The position numbers were made by a program, and so were the translations under genes. DNA of 11,365 nucleotides from Conidiobolus incongruus B7586 (taxonomy: Eukaryota; Entomophthoromycota; Entomophthoromycetes; Entomophthorales; Conidiobolaceae): assembly GCA_000697335.1 (NCBI GenBank), contig JNEM01007730.1:1-11365 (forward strand), given 5' to 3'. Of the stretch, positions 1-6,840 are shown piece after piece; position 1 is the first letter of the stretch; each line of letters opens with the position of its first letter. The notes beneath the pieces were generated by a model. The model made no database searches and was not told the origin of the DNA. It worked only from the letters and a program-made list of their open reading frames with translations.

Positions 1-983
1 TAGCTTGTAAATTTATTAATTAATAAAAAAAACAAATATATACAATTATCATAATAATATTTAATATAATGAATTATATTTTGAATGATATAATAATTTA
101 TAAAACAGATAATATTCCAGTTATTAGCACTAATATATTTATATTAAATAATTTTTGAAAATATTATAAAAAAATATAATTATAACTTAATTTAAAAATC
201 AAAATATAAAAAAATATTTATAGTTAGCAATTATTAAATAAGATTAAATCAAACGAATATAAATCTATATATTATACTTTTATAATATTATAATAATTAT
301 TAATGTATTCTATCTTATATATATAATTAATTTAATTAAAATTATTTAATTTAAATATTTCAATAAAATATTTACTTGTAGCATTATTAAACATTTATAT
401 TGTTATCATAAATTTAATTTATATTAACTTATCATATAATTATTAAGTTATCTATAATTTTTAAATTACATTTTAATGGATAAAAATAAAAAAAGGATAA
501 AGTTTAAGGAAATTAATTACAATATACCATTGTTAAATTAAAAATAGAATAAAAAATTGACTTACCTATTTTTTTAAATTTTAATTATAAATCTTGATCA
601 TATATGAAAAAAAATCAAATATTAATGGAGATTCAAGGTATTATTAGCAAATCCTATATCGATATTATCTTAGATTTTCTTTAATCTTAACTGAAATGAT
701 ATCATCATTAAATTAAATTATTTTCTTTTTTTTAAATCATTTTTTAAGTATCAATAGAAATGTTTACTTAAGCTTAATAACTAACTTAAAATTAAAAATA
801 TAAATCTATATTATTTTTCTTTTATTTTTAATATAATAATATTGGTTTTATTTATTTTAAAAAACTATTAAATATTTTAACTGATGATAATCAACATAAT
901 ATATTTAACTAGATTTAAAAAATCTATAAATATACTTATATTATCAGACATTAATTTCTTATAATATATAATGATAGATAATG
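1..983. other. A+T-rich DNA with no recognisable gene
   Basis: No open frame of useful length and no protein similarity could be seen on either strand. The stretch is mostly A and T with short homopolymer runs, like the RIP-degraded elements to the right, so it is probably decayed repeat DNA. It should contain the left flank of the Tc1-A insertion, and therefore possibly the missing 5' half of Tc1-C, but I could not align it convincingly to either intact half of the other Tc1 copies. Confidence 0.5.
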
Positions 984-1018
984 TATTAATCTGTAAATTA
1001 AGTGATAAAATAAAAAAT
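984..1018 (+). repeat. Left terminal inverted repeat of Tc1-A
   Basis: Reads TATTAATCTGTAAATTAAGT then GATAAAATAAAA. It aligns to the right terminus of Tc1-B (read inward, CACTAACCTACAAAAATG then TGTGATAAAATC) with C-to-T changes accounting for nearly all mismatches in the first 14 bases. Confidence 0.75.
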
Positions 1019-1310
1019 ATATATATATTTTAATAAATAACTAAAACAATGGTATATATTAGATTACTTGAAATTATAATATATAATAAAGGTATATTAT
1101 TTGATAATGAATAAATATATTTTGATATATTTAGTAAACTATAAGCAAAAATATTAATTTTTAATATTTAACTAAGATAAGATCTAAAGTTAGAAATATT
1201 TGAGATAACAGGATATATTTAATAAAATATATACATATTTTTTTTCTCTCTTTGTTATTATTTAGTAAAATATTTTATAGATATATAAAATTTATTTTAT
1301 TAGTATCATT

Positions 1311-2327
1311 ATACTTAAATCCCTCTCTAAAAAAATCCACTTATACATTAATCAACTTTATAAAGAAGGTAAATCAACTCATAATATTATTAGAATTACT
1401 AGTGTTAGCTAGTTTACTATAGTTAAAGCTGTTAAGAATAGCAATAAAGAAACATTTAAACCAAAACTTAAGTGTTTTAGGATTATAGATGAATATGATA
1501 AGAAGTATATCTATAGGTTAGTTAGTACAGGTAAGTGTGGTATTGCTATAGAAATATAACAAGAACTGTAAGACTATACAAGAATATTAGTTAGCACTGA
1601 TACTATTATACATGTTTTATGTTAGTTTAGATACCACTTACACCTTAAGCAAAAACACCCCCAACTAAAGAAATCCTACTATAAAGCTAGGCAAAAGTTT
1701 AAATATTGCTACTAATGTTAAACTAAAACTAATTAGAGTAATGTTATTTAATCTAATGAAACAAAAATATACTTTAGTAGATCTGATAAAAAAGTTAGAT
1801 GCTTCAGAAAAGATACAGAACTACTTTGTGACTATTATGTTAATTTTACCCAAAAGTATAGTGATGGGTTAATTATTGTTTGGGGATATATATTGTCTTT
1901 AGGTATAAAGTATCTTTGTAAAGTTAATGGGGGAATTAATACTGAGATGTACTAAAGAATTCTAAACAATAAATTGAAAAAAACCATTGAATAATATAGG
2001 TTAAACAAATCTAATGTTATTTTTCAGCAAGATAATACTTCTTGTTATAATACAGCTTTTACTACCAAATAGCTTAAAAGTAATAAGATAACAGTTATAA
2101 AGTAGCTTCTTTAATCTTTTAACTTTAATCTAATTAAACACCTTTAGGATTAGTTAAAAAAAGCTATTAAACCTTTCCCCCCAATAAAAAATTTAGATCA
2201 ACTTTAAAAATATGTTCAAGAAGTATAGAACAAGATTAACCCTTTTTAGTGTAAGATGTTAATTGATTCTATACTCTACAAACTTAAAGAAGTTAGAAAA
2301 GCTAAAGGTAGATACACTAGGTTTTAA
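1311..2327 (+). pseudogene. Tc1-type transposase pseudogene (Tc1-A)
   Basis: The frame spans 339 codons with no net frameshift, the usual length for a Tc1 transposase, a nuclear DDE enzyme that binds the terminal repeats and cuts and pastes the element into TA. An N-terminal helix-turn-helix region is visible (INQLYKEGKSTHNIIRI), then the block IVWGYI at about residue 188, the second catalytic Asp at residue 241 in FQQDNTSCYNTAF, and the region NLIKHL. The first catalytic Asp (residue 149, normally SDET) reads Asn, and the third acid at residue 276, exactly 34 residues after Asp241, reads Lys where the family has Glu. Both fit G-to-A mutation. The expected start codon reads ATA in both Tc1-A and Tc1-B, consistent with a lost ATG. 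About 18 in-frame stops are present. The C-terminus KEVRKAKGRYTRF ends at TAA. It cannot make an active enzyme. Confidence 0.9.
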
Positions 2328-2340
2328 TTTTTTTTTATCA

Positions 2341-2370
2341 CCAAAAACCTACAAATTTATAACTCACCTT
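2341..2370 (+). repeat. Inner subterminal repeat of Tc1-A
   Basis: CCAAAAACCTACAAATTTAT followed by AACTCACCTT repeats the terminal motif about 190 bp inside the right end. The same motif occurs near both ends of Tc1-B, in the opposite orientation to the nearer terminus. It may be a second transposase-binding site, as in Tc1 relatives whose ends carry two binding sites, but here the pair is inverted rather than direct. Confidence 0.55.
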
Positions 2371-2521
2371 TGGTAAAATTTAAAGATTTATATTTTAGCC
2401 AATTAATAGATAAATATCATCATTTAATAATATATATAACTAATAAATATAATAGATTTTAATTATTTAATTTAAGTTTATTTCATTAAATATTAATCAA
2501 GTTATTAGTAAATTATAAGTG

Positions 2522-2556
2522 TTTTTGATTTTATAACTCACTTTTACAGGTTAGTG
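2522..2556 (-). repeat. Right terminal inverted repeat of Tc1-A
   Basis: Reads TTTTTGATTTTATAACTCAC then TTTTACAGGTTAGTG, followed by TA. It is the inverted counterpart of the left end of Tc1-B (CACTGACTTGCAAAAATAAG then TTATAAAATCAAAAA). Confidence 0.85.
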
Positions 2557-2868
2557 TATAATATTATCTTTTATTATATTATAAATTCTTTTAACAAATA
2601 TTTTAAAAATAGCAATATAACAGTTATAAAGTAGTTTTGTTTATTTCTAAACTTTAACCTAATTAAATACCTTTAGAATTAGTTAAAAAAAGCTATTAAA
2701 GCTTTCCTATTAGTAAAAAATTTAAATCAACTTTAAAAATATGTTTAAGAAACATAGAACAAGATTAACCCTTCTTAGTATAAAATAATAGTTGACTTTA
2801 TACTTCACAAACTTAAAAATATTTGAAAAGTTAAAGATAGATACACTAAGTTTAAATTTTTTTTAATA
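2557..2868 (+). pseudogene. Tc1-type transposase C-terminal remnant (Tc1-C)
   Basis: This corresponds to roughly the last 98 residues of the Tc1-A transposase. Recognisable stretches include the coding for a PIEHLW-like block that here again reads Ile-Lys-Tyr, then KKAIKAF at about 2690-2710, NKINPS-like coding near 2760-2780, and the C-terminal RYTKF at about 2840-2855. Stops occur at several of the same Trp and Gln sites as in Tc1-A. The catalytic Glu position is again Lys. The first part (2557-2610) is aligned with low similarity only. It is dead. Confidence 0.75.
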
Positions 2869-2915
2869 AAAAACTATAAATTTATAACTTATCTCAAGTT
2901 AAGTTTTAAGATTAA
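2557..2915 (+). mobile_element. Old Tc1-like copy, 5'-truncated, first piece (Tc1-C)
   Basis: Homology to Tc1-A begins abruptly at the right TA of Tc1-A, at the point matching GATAATAC (the second catalytic Asp) and runs through the 3' part of the transposase and into the right non-coding arm. It stops at the TA where mariner-1 inserted (2916-2917). The element resumes at 4236 and again at 6273. The copy is more degraded than Tc1-A and Tc1-B, as expected for the host of later insertions. Its 5' half was not found. Confidence 0.85.
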
Positions 2916-2917
2916 TA

Positions 2918-2955
2918 TTACTCTATATTTTTAATAATGGGAATTTTTTGCAATT
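2918..2955 (+). repeat. Terminal inverted repeat of mariner-1, transposase 3' side
   Basis: Starts TTACTCTATATTTTTAATAA and continues TGGGAATTTTTTGC. The best conserved core, AATAATGGGAATTTTTTG, recurs in mariner-2 (4278 onward, with GG to AG) and mariner-3 (11029 onward), and in inverted form at 4203-4235. Confidence 0.8.
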
Positions 2956-3011
2956 AAAAATAAATAAACATTTGAATATATGATATATAAAAATAAATAT
3001 ATAATATAAAT

Positions 3012-4046
3012 TTAATAGTTTTTTTTATTATTAATTACTTTTTGCTATACTTTTAGCTAACCTCTAACACCTAAAAAACAGTTCTTTTTATTAAAGACTG
3101 AAATTTGATGTTTTATAAACTAATTAAATTTTCCTGCAGAAATTTTCTTTCTTGTAAGCTGGTTTTTTAATTGCCTAAAGTAATTATAATCACATAGGTT
3201 ATAATCAGGGGAATATACTAGATGTGGTAGTTTTTTCCAGTTATTTTTAATTTAAAAGTTTTTTACAACTTTAGATTTATGTATTTTACAATTATCATGC
3301 AAAATAATAGGTCTTCTTAAATTATATTGAGAACACCAATTAGAAATACTTTTATTTAAACAAGCAATATATAGCTTACTATTAATTAATTTTCCTTCAG
3401 GAACTAAATAAGAATAGCATATAAAATTATAATCTATTATAATAATTAACATTTGCTTATTAACAAAATGCTTATTTAAAGGGATTTGTAAAGGGGGTTG
3501 ATTTAACTTAATCCAGCATCTTGATTTGTGTTTTGTTAAAGGATTATACATAGGGATCTAAGATTCATCATTTGTAATTATTCACTATAAAAGTCTAGGC
3601 TTCTAGTAATATTTCAATAGGTTTTGTTTAGCAATAGCTACTCTAGCTTTATTTTAAGCTTTAGTTAAATTATAAGGTACCAATTTTACATTTTTATTTA
3701 TTAATTTTAGTTTAAACATTAAAATATATAAAATACTTATAAGACTAATATTAAAGTACTTAGATAATTCTCTAGCTGATATAAAAGGGTGCTTTTCAAT
3801 ATATTTTTTCACTCTATTTACAATTGAAAAAGTAATAGTTGAAGTTAATTTTCTAGATTTTAGCAGGTTTTGAATAGTTTCTCTCCTAACCTTAAAGTAA
3901 TTTACCTAGTGATAAATTGTTGATTTAGATAATGCTTCATTACTAAAAACTGCTTATAAATTTTAAATAATTTTAGAGGGTTTATGGTTAAGTTTTACAG
4001 ATACCAAAATAATAGACTTTTGATCATTACTATTTGGTTTAAGCAT
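3012..4046 (-). pseudogene. Mariner transposase pseudogene (mariner-1)
   Basis: ATG at 4046-4044 to TAA at 3014-3012 gives 344 codons plus stop in one frame with no frameshift; animal mariner transposases are about 345 residues. The catalytic Asp triad is still coded: Asp160 in TNDES, Asp251 in HDN and Asp286 in YNLCDY, with 34 residues between the last two (DD34D). YLVPEGKLINSKLY at about residues 214-227 matches the mariner LPEGxTxNxxxY block, and YSPDYN precedes the last Asp. The N-terminal third carries the expected DNA-binding region. About twelve in-frame stops break it, several at Trp codons (TGG to TAG), for example directly after TNDES. The longest open piece, 3551-3252, codes for 99 residues and is only a fragment of this gene, not a gene of its own. 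It is inactive. Confidence 0.93.
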
Positions 4047-4100
4047 GATTAAATTAAACAACCAATTTTAAAAAGTTAATTTTTTAATCAAAAAAACTAA

Positions 4101-4122
4101 TATATATATATATATATATATA
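4101..4122. repeat. TA dinucleotide tract inside mariner-1
   Basis: An uninterrupted run of about eleven TA units in the non-coding arm upstream of the transposase start. The equivalent place in mariner-2 is the right edge of its internal deletion, so the tract may have promoted that rearrangement. Confidence 0.9.
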
Positions 4123-4197
4123 TTAAAAATATTGAATTTCCTATTAACTTTGTATATATTTATTCATTTCAAACTAATAATATGTTTAAAAAATCAG

Positions 4198-4235
4198 AAA
4201 TTAAAAAATTTCCTATTATTTCAAATTTAAGGTAA
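4198..4235 (-). repeat. Terminal inverted repeat of mariner-1, transposase 5' side
   Basis: Read on the - strand from 4235 it begins TTACCTTAAATTTGAAATAA followed by TAGGAAATTTTTTAATTT. It matches the other end imperfectly over about 38 bp and is followed by the TA target copy at 4236-4237. Confidence 0.8.
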
Positions 4236-4261
4236 TATTTTAAAAAATTAATAATTAAATA
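4236..4261 (+). mobile_element. Tc1-C, middle piece
   Basis: The 26 bp between the two mariners, TATTTTAAAAAATTAATAAT then TAAATA, match Tc1-A TATTTTAGCCAATTAATAGA then TAAATA at 2391-2416. They continue the right non-coding arm of Tc1-C from where mariner-1 interrupted it. The piece is short, but position, order and orientation agree on both sides. It shares the mariner target TAs at each end. Confidence 0.75.
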
Positions 4262-4560
4262 TTACTTTTAAATTTAAATAATAGGAATTTTTTATAATTA
4301 GAAAAAATATACATTTTAATATATAAAAGGTAAAAATAAATATATAATATAAAATAAATTATTTCCTTTATTTGTAATAACTTTAGGCTATATTTTTACT
4401 AAAAATTTAATACTTAAAAAATAATTCTTTTGATTAATTAATTAAATTTGATTTTTCACATATTAATTAAATTTTCTTATTGAAATTTTCTATCTTAAAC
4501 ACTAGTTTTTTAATAAACTAAAATAATTTTAATTATATAGGTTATAATTAAGGGAATATA
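4262..4560 (-). pseudogene. Mariner transposase 3' remnant (mariner-2)
   Basis: About the last 70 codons of the mariner transposase plus the 3' arm, on the - strand, aligned to mariner-1 3012-3220. It is more degraded than in mariner-1: the coding for the GVR C-terminal motif and the LKNQL-like block can be located by nucleotide alignment but not read as a continuous frame. The gene stops at the deletion junction, where Tc1-B entered. It has no catalytic residues and is non-functional. Confidence 0.75.
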
Positions 4561-4595
4561 CACTGACTTGCAAAAATAAGTTATAAAATCAAAAA
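4561..4595 (+). repeat. Left terminal inverted repeat of Tc1-B
   Basis: CACTGACTTGCAAAAATAAG followed by TTATAAAATCAAAAA. The matching right repeat is at 6121-6155. The first 12 bases differ only by C/T or G/A from the other end. Confidence 0.88.
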
Positions 4596-4747
4596 CACCT
4601 ATATTTTTACTAATAACTTAATTAATATTTAATGAAATAAACCTAAATTAAATAATTAAAATCTATTATATTTATTAGTTATATATATTATTAAATGATG
4701 ATATTTAGCTATTCATTGGCTAAAATATAAAACCTTAAATTTTACCT

Positions 4748-4777
4748 AAGGTGAGTTATAAATTTGCAAGTTTTTGG
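4748..4777 (-). repeat. Inner subterminal repeat at the left end of Tc1-B
   Basis: AAGGTGAGTTATAAATTTGC then AAGTTTTTGG. Its reverse complement shares ACTTGCAAA and TTATAA with the terminal repeat. It lies about 190 bp inside the end and has a counterpart at the same distance inside the other end (5933-5960). Confidence 0.6.
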
Positions 4778-4789
4778 TGTTAAAAAAAA

Positions 4790-5825
4790 TTAAAACCTAG
4801 TGTATCTACATTTAGCTTTTCTAACTTCTTTAAGTTTGTGGGGTATAGAATCAACTAACTTTTTACACTAGGAAGGGTTAATCTTGTTCTATACTTCTTG
4901 AACATATTCCTAAAGTTGATCTAAATTTTTTACTAAGGGGAAAGCTTTAATAGCTTATTTTAACTAATCCTAAAGATGTTTAATTAGATTAAAGTTAAAA
5001 GATTGAGGAGGCTACTTCATAACTGTTATCTTGTTATTTTTAAGCTATTTGGTAGTAGAAGCTGTAGTATAACAAGAGGCATTATCTTGCTGGAAAATAA
5101 CATTAGATTTGTTTAACCCATACTATTCAATTGTTTTTTTCAATTTATTGTTCAAAATACTTTAGTACATCTCAGTATTAATTCCCTCATTAACTTTATA
5201 AAGATACCTTACACCTAAAGACAACATATATCCCCAAACAATAATTAACCCACCATTATACTTTTGGGTAAAATTAACATAATGGTCATAAAGTAGTTCT
5301 ACATCTTTTCTAAAGCATCTAGCTTTTTTATTAGATCCACTAAGGTATATTTTTGTTTCATTAAACTAAATAACCTTACTCTAATTAGTTTTAGTTTAAC
5401 ATTAGTGGTGACATTTAAACTCTTACCTAGCTTTATAGTGGGATTTCTTTAATTGGGGGTGTTTTTTCTTAAAGTGTAAGTGGTATCTATACCAATGTAA
5501 AACATGTATAATAGTATCAGTGCTAACTAATATTCTTGTATAGTCTTATTATTCCTGTATAGTCTCACAATTCCTGCTGTATTTCTACAGTAGTACTACA
5601 CTTACTTGTATTAACCAACCTACAAATATAGTTCTCATCATATTCATCTATGATTTTAACACACTTAAGTTTAAGTTTAAATGTGTTTTTATTGCTATTC
5701 TTAATAACTTTAGATATAGTAGACTAGCTAACATTGGTAATTCTAGTGATATCATAAGTTGATTTATTTTCTTTATAGAGTTAATTAATATATAAGTGGA
5801 TTTTTTTAAAGAGGAATTTAAGTAT
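4790..5825 (-). pseudogene. Tc1-type transposase pseudogene (Tc1-B)
   Basis: It aligns to the Tc1-A transposase along its whole length. The span is 1036 bp, exactly the 1017 bp of Tc1-A plus 19 bp, and a 19-bp tandem duplication (5537-5574) accounts for the difference, so that duplication is the only net indel and it shifts the frame. Readable blocks are IVWGYM, IFQQDNASCYTTA around the second catalytic Asp, and the C-terminal INPS, VDSIPHKLKEVRKAK and RYTRF before the stop. As in Tc1-A, the start reads ATA, the first catalytic Asp reads Asn and the final acid reads Lys. Many Trp and Gln codons are stops. It cannot make an active enzyme. Confidence 0.9.
5537..5574 (+). repeat. 19-bp tandem duplication in the Tc1-B transposase
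   Basis: Units TGTATAGTCTTATTATTCC (5537-5555) and TGTATAGTCTCACAATTCC (5556-5574) agree at 16 of 19 positions. Tc1-A has one unit at the equivalent place. The duplication shifts the transposase frame by one base. Confidence 0.9.
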
Positions 5826-5932
5826 AATAATATTAATAAAAAAATTAATATATATATAAAATATTATATAAAATAATAGCAAAGAGAAAAAAAAGATATA
5901 GTTATATATTATTAAATATATCCTTTTATCTT

Positions 5933-5960
5933 AAAAACCCATAAATTTATAACTCACCTT
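5933..5960 (+). repeat. Inner subterminal repeat at the right end of Tc1-B
   Basis: AAAAACCCATAAATTTATAA then CTCACCTT. It mirrors 4748-4777 and lies about 195 bp inside the right terminus; the equivalent site in Tc1-A is at about 1185-1215 and is nearly erased. Confidence 0.6.
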
Positions 5961-6120
5961 AATTAAATATTAATGGTTAATATTTTTGCTAATAGTTTAC
6001 TAAATATATCTAAATATATTTATTTACTATTAAATAATATACCTTAATTATATATTATAGTTTCAAGTAATCTAATATATACAATTATTTTAATTATCAA
6101 TTAAAATATATATATATATA

Positions 6121-6155
6121 TATTTGATTTTATCACACATTTTTGTAGGTTAGTG
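6121..6155 (-). repeat. Right terminal inverted repeat of Tc1-B
   Basis: TATTTGATTTTATCACACAT then TTTTGTAGGTTAGTG, followed by TATA. An adjoining TA-rich tract at about 6107-6123 lies just inside the repeat. Confidence 0.88.
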
Positions 6156-6157
6156 TA

Positions 6158-6272
6158 TATTTAAAAACTATTGATTTTGTTATTTATTTTGTATATAATG
6201 TTTTATTTGTAACTAATAATATGTTTAAAAAATCAAAAATTAAAAAAATATTTTTTAATTCTATAATAATAT
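6158..6272 (-). mobile_element. Mariner-2, 5' terminal piece
   Basis: The part of mariner-2 to the right of Tc1-B. It corresponds to the promoter-side arm and terminal repeat of mariner-1 (about 4117-4235). No transposase coding remains. The final 25 bp align weakly. Confidence 0.75.
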
Positions 6273-6412
6273 TATCATTTAATGATATATACTATTCATA
6301 AATTGAATAGATTTTAATTATTTAATATAGATGTATTTTATTCAATATTAATCAAGTTATTAGTAAAAATATAAGTTTTTTTGATATTATGATTCATTTT
6401 TATAGGTTAATA
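6273..6412 (+). mobile_element. Tc1-C, 3' terminal piece
   Basis: Homology to Tc1-A 2415-2556 includes ATAGATTTTAATTATTTAAT and TATTAATCAAGTTATTAGTA. It ends at TTTTTATAGGTTAATA, the G-to-A version of the family terminus AGGTTAGTG, followed by TA (6413-6414). It completes the right end of the split Tc1-C copy. Confidence 0.85.
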
Positions 6413-6649
6413 TATTATAAACTTTTTACCTAATATGTTGTTTTAGATATTTATAAAACTAACTAAATTTAATATATTAAACAATATTTATAACTAGATC
6501 CTCTAATTATACACTTTTATACTTATTATAATATCCTTATCTTTATATTATTTTTTTACAAAAATATCAATCACTTATATAAGTAGAAATATATTAATAT
6601 AAGTCAAAATACACTTTGATATTATCAATAAGTTTAATTACTCTTAATT
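6413..6649. other. A+T-rich DNA between Tc1-C and the gypsy gag
   Basis: No open frame and no motif recognised. By position it should belong to the 5' part of the gypsy fossil (leader or start of gag) into which Tc1-C inserted, but nothing in the bases proves this. No LTR-like end was found. Confidence 0.4.
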
Positions 6650-6840
6650 AATTTAATATCTTTTTTATAAAGTACTTTATTTTTTCTCTTCAATCCAAAA
6701 TATGTTGAAAATGAACTTTCACAAATAAAACAAAATTCAGTTGTAATAGAGTATATTAATAAGTTTAATAAAATTATAAATAAGATTTATAATAAATATG
6801 ATGTTAAAAAACACTATTAGTTTGTAATTAAACTCATATA
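6650..6840 (+). pseudogene. Gypsy gag remnant
   Basis: A fossil of the capsid (retrotransposon gag) domain. The translation shows FNPKYVENELSQIKQ followed by EYINKFNKI, which fits the gag pattern of an F-G-P block, a conserved LxxLKQ and then SVxEYxxxF. Only this central block is recognisable; the nucleic-acid-binding zinc knuckle expected downstream was not found. Non-functional. Confidence 0.7.

Larger units (their letters stand above)
984..2556 (+). mobile_element. Tc1-like DNA transposon, near full length (Tc1-A)
   Basis: A 1573-bp element with its transposase on the + strand. The left end TATTAATCTGTAAA is the C-to-T version of CACTAACCTACAAA, the terminus of Tc1-B read inward from its right end. 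The right end finishes CAGGTTAGTG followed by TA (2557-2558). The left flanking dinucleotide is TG (982-983), probably a mutated TA. Interior homology to Tc1-B in inverted orientation runs the whole length, including the non-coding arms of about 190-330 bp. It lies directly against the surviving part of Tc1-C, which it appears to have entered. It is dead: the transposase frame carries about 18 stops. The stops look like RIP products, for example tryptophan TGG to TAG and glutamine CAA/CAG to TAA/TAG. Confidence 0.9.
2918..4235 (-). mobile_element. Full-length mariner transposon, RIP-degraded (mariner-1)
   Basis: A 1318-bp element flanked by the TA target duplication at 2916-2917 and 4236-4237. 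The ends are imperfect inverted repeats beginning TTAC. Length, TA target and a single 345-codon transposase frame on the - strand are all typical of mariner. It inserted into Tc1-C: the sequence GATTAATA before it and TATTTTAAAA after it join to match Tc1-A GATTTATATTTTAGCC at about 2387-2400. Its left 353 bp align without a gap to mariner-3 at 11013-11365. Confidence 0.93.
4561..6155 (-). mobile_element. Tc1-like DNA transposon, full length (Tc1-B)
   Basis: A 1595-bp element bounded by CACTGACTTGCAAAAATAAG at the left and the inverted CACTAACCTACAAAAATG at the right, with TA on both sides (4559-4560 and 6156-6157). It has the same family and structure as Tc1-A but is in the opposite orientation. 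It inserted into mariner-2, whose two parts flank it. Its termini keep more C and G than those of Tc1-A, so it is probably the less mutated copy, as its innermost position in the nest suggests. The transposase it carries is broken. Confidence 0.93.
4262..6272 (-). mobile_element. Mariner copy with internal deletion, split by Tc1-B (mariner-2)
   Basis: The left part (4262-4560) aligns to the first 300 bp of mariner-1: terminal repeat with AATAATAGGAATTTTTT, then the 3' end of the transposase on the - strand. The right part (6158-6272) aligns to the opposite end of mariner-1 (about 4117-4235), sharing the stretch ACTAATAATATGTTTAAAAA. Everything between (about 3221-4115 in mariner-1 numbering) is missing, leaving about 414 bp of mariner sequence. 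Tc1-B sits at the junction. The target was Tc1-C: the flanking TA at 4260-4261 and 6273-6274 reconnects TAAATA with TATCATTTAA, as in Tc1-A ATAAATATCATCATTTAA. The exact right end is uncertain by a few bases because the terminal repeat there is badly decayed. Confidence 0.8.

Noticed and set aside
1-24. CTTGTAAATTTATTAA at the left edge as a Tc1 end or inner repeat
   Set aside because: The resemblance to CTTGCAAATTTATAACT is short and the following sequence does not continue the homology. It is likely chance in A+T-rich DNA.
1311-2327. Reassigned stop codons (TAA/TAG read as Gln, as in some ciliates)
   Set aside because: Several stops fall at conserved Trp positions, such as HLW and NWS, and the transposase frame of mariner-3 in the same window uses Trp TGG and stop TAA normally. 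CpA-to-TpA mutation explains both Trp and Gln stops.
3252-3551. A 99-codon open frame on the - strand as a gene of its own
   Set aside because: It is an uninterrupted piece of the mariner-1 transposase (residues 166-264): the same frame continues on both sides with mariner motifs beyond the stops.
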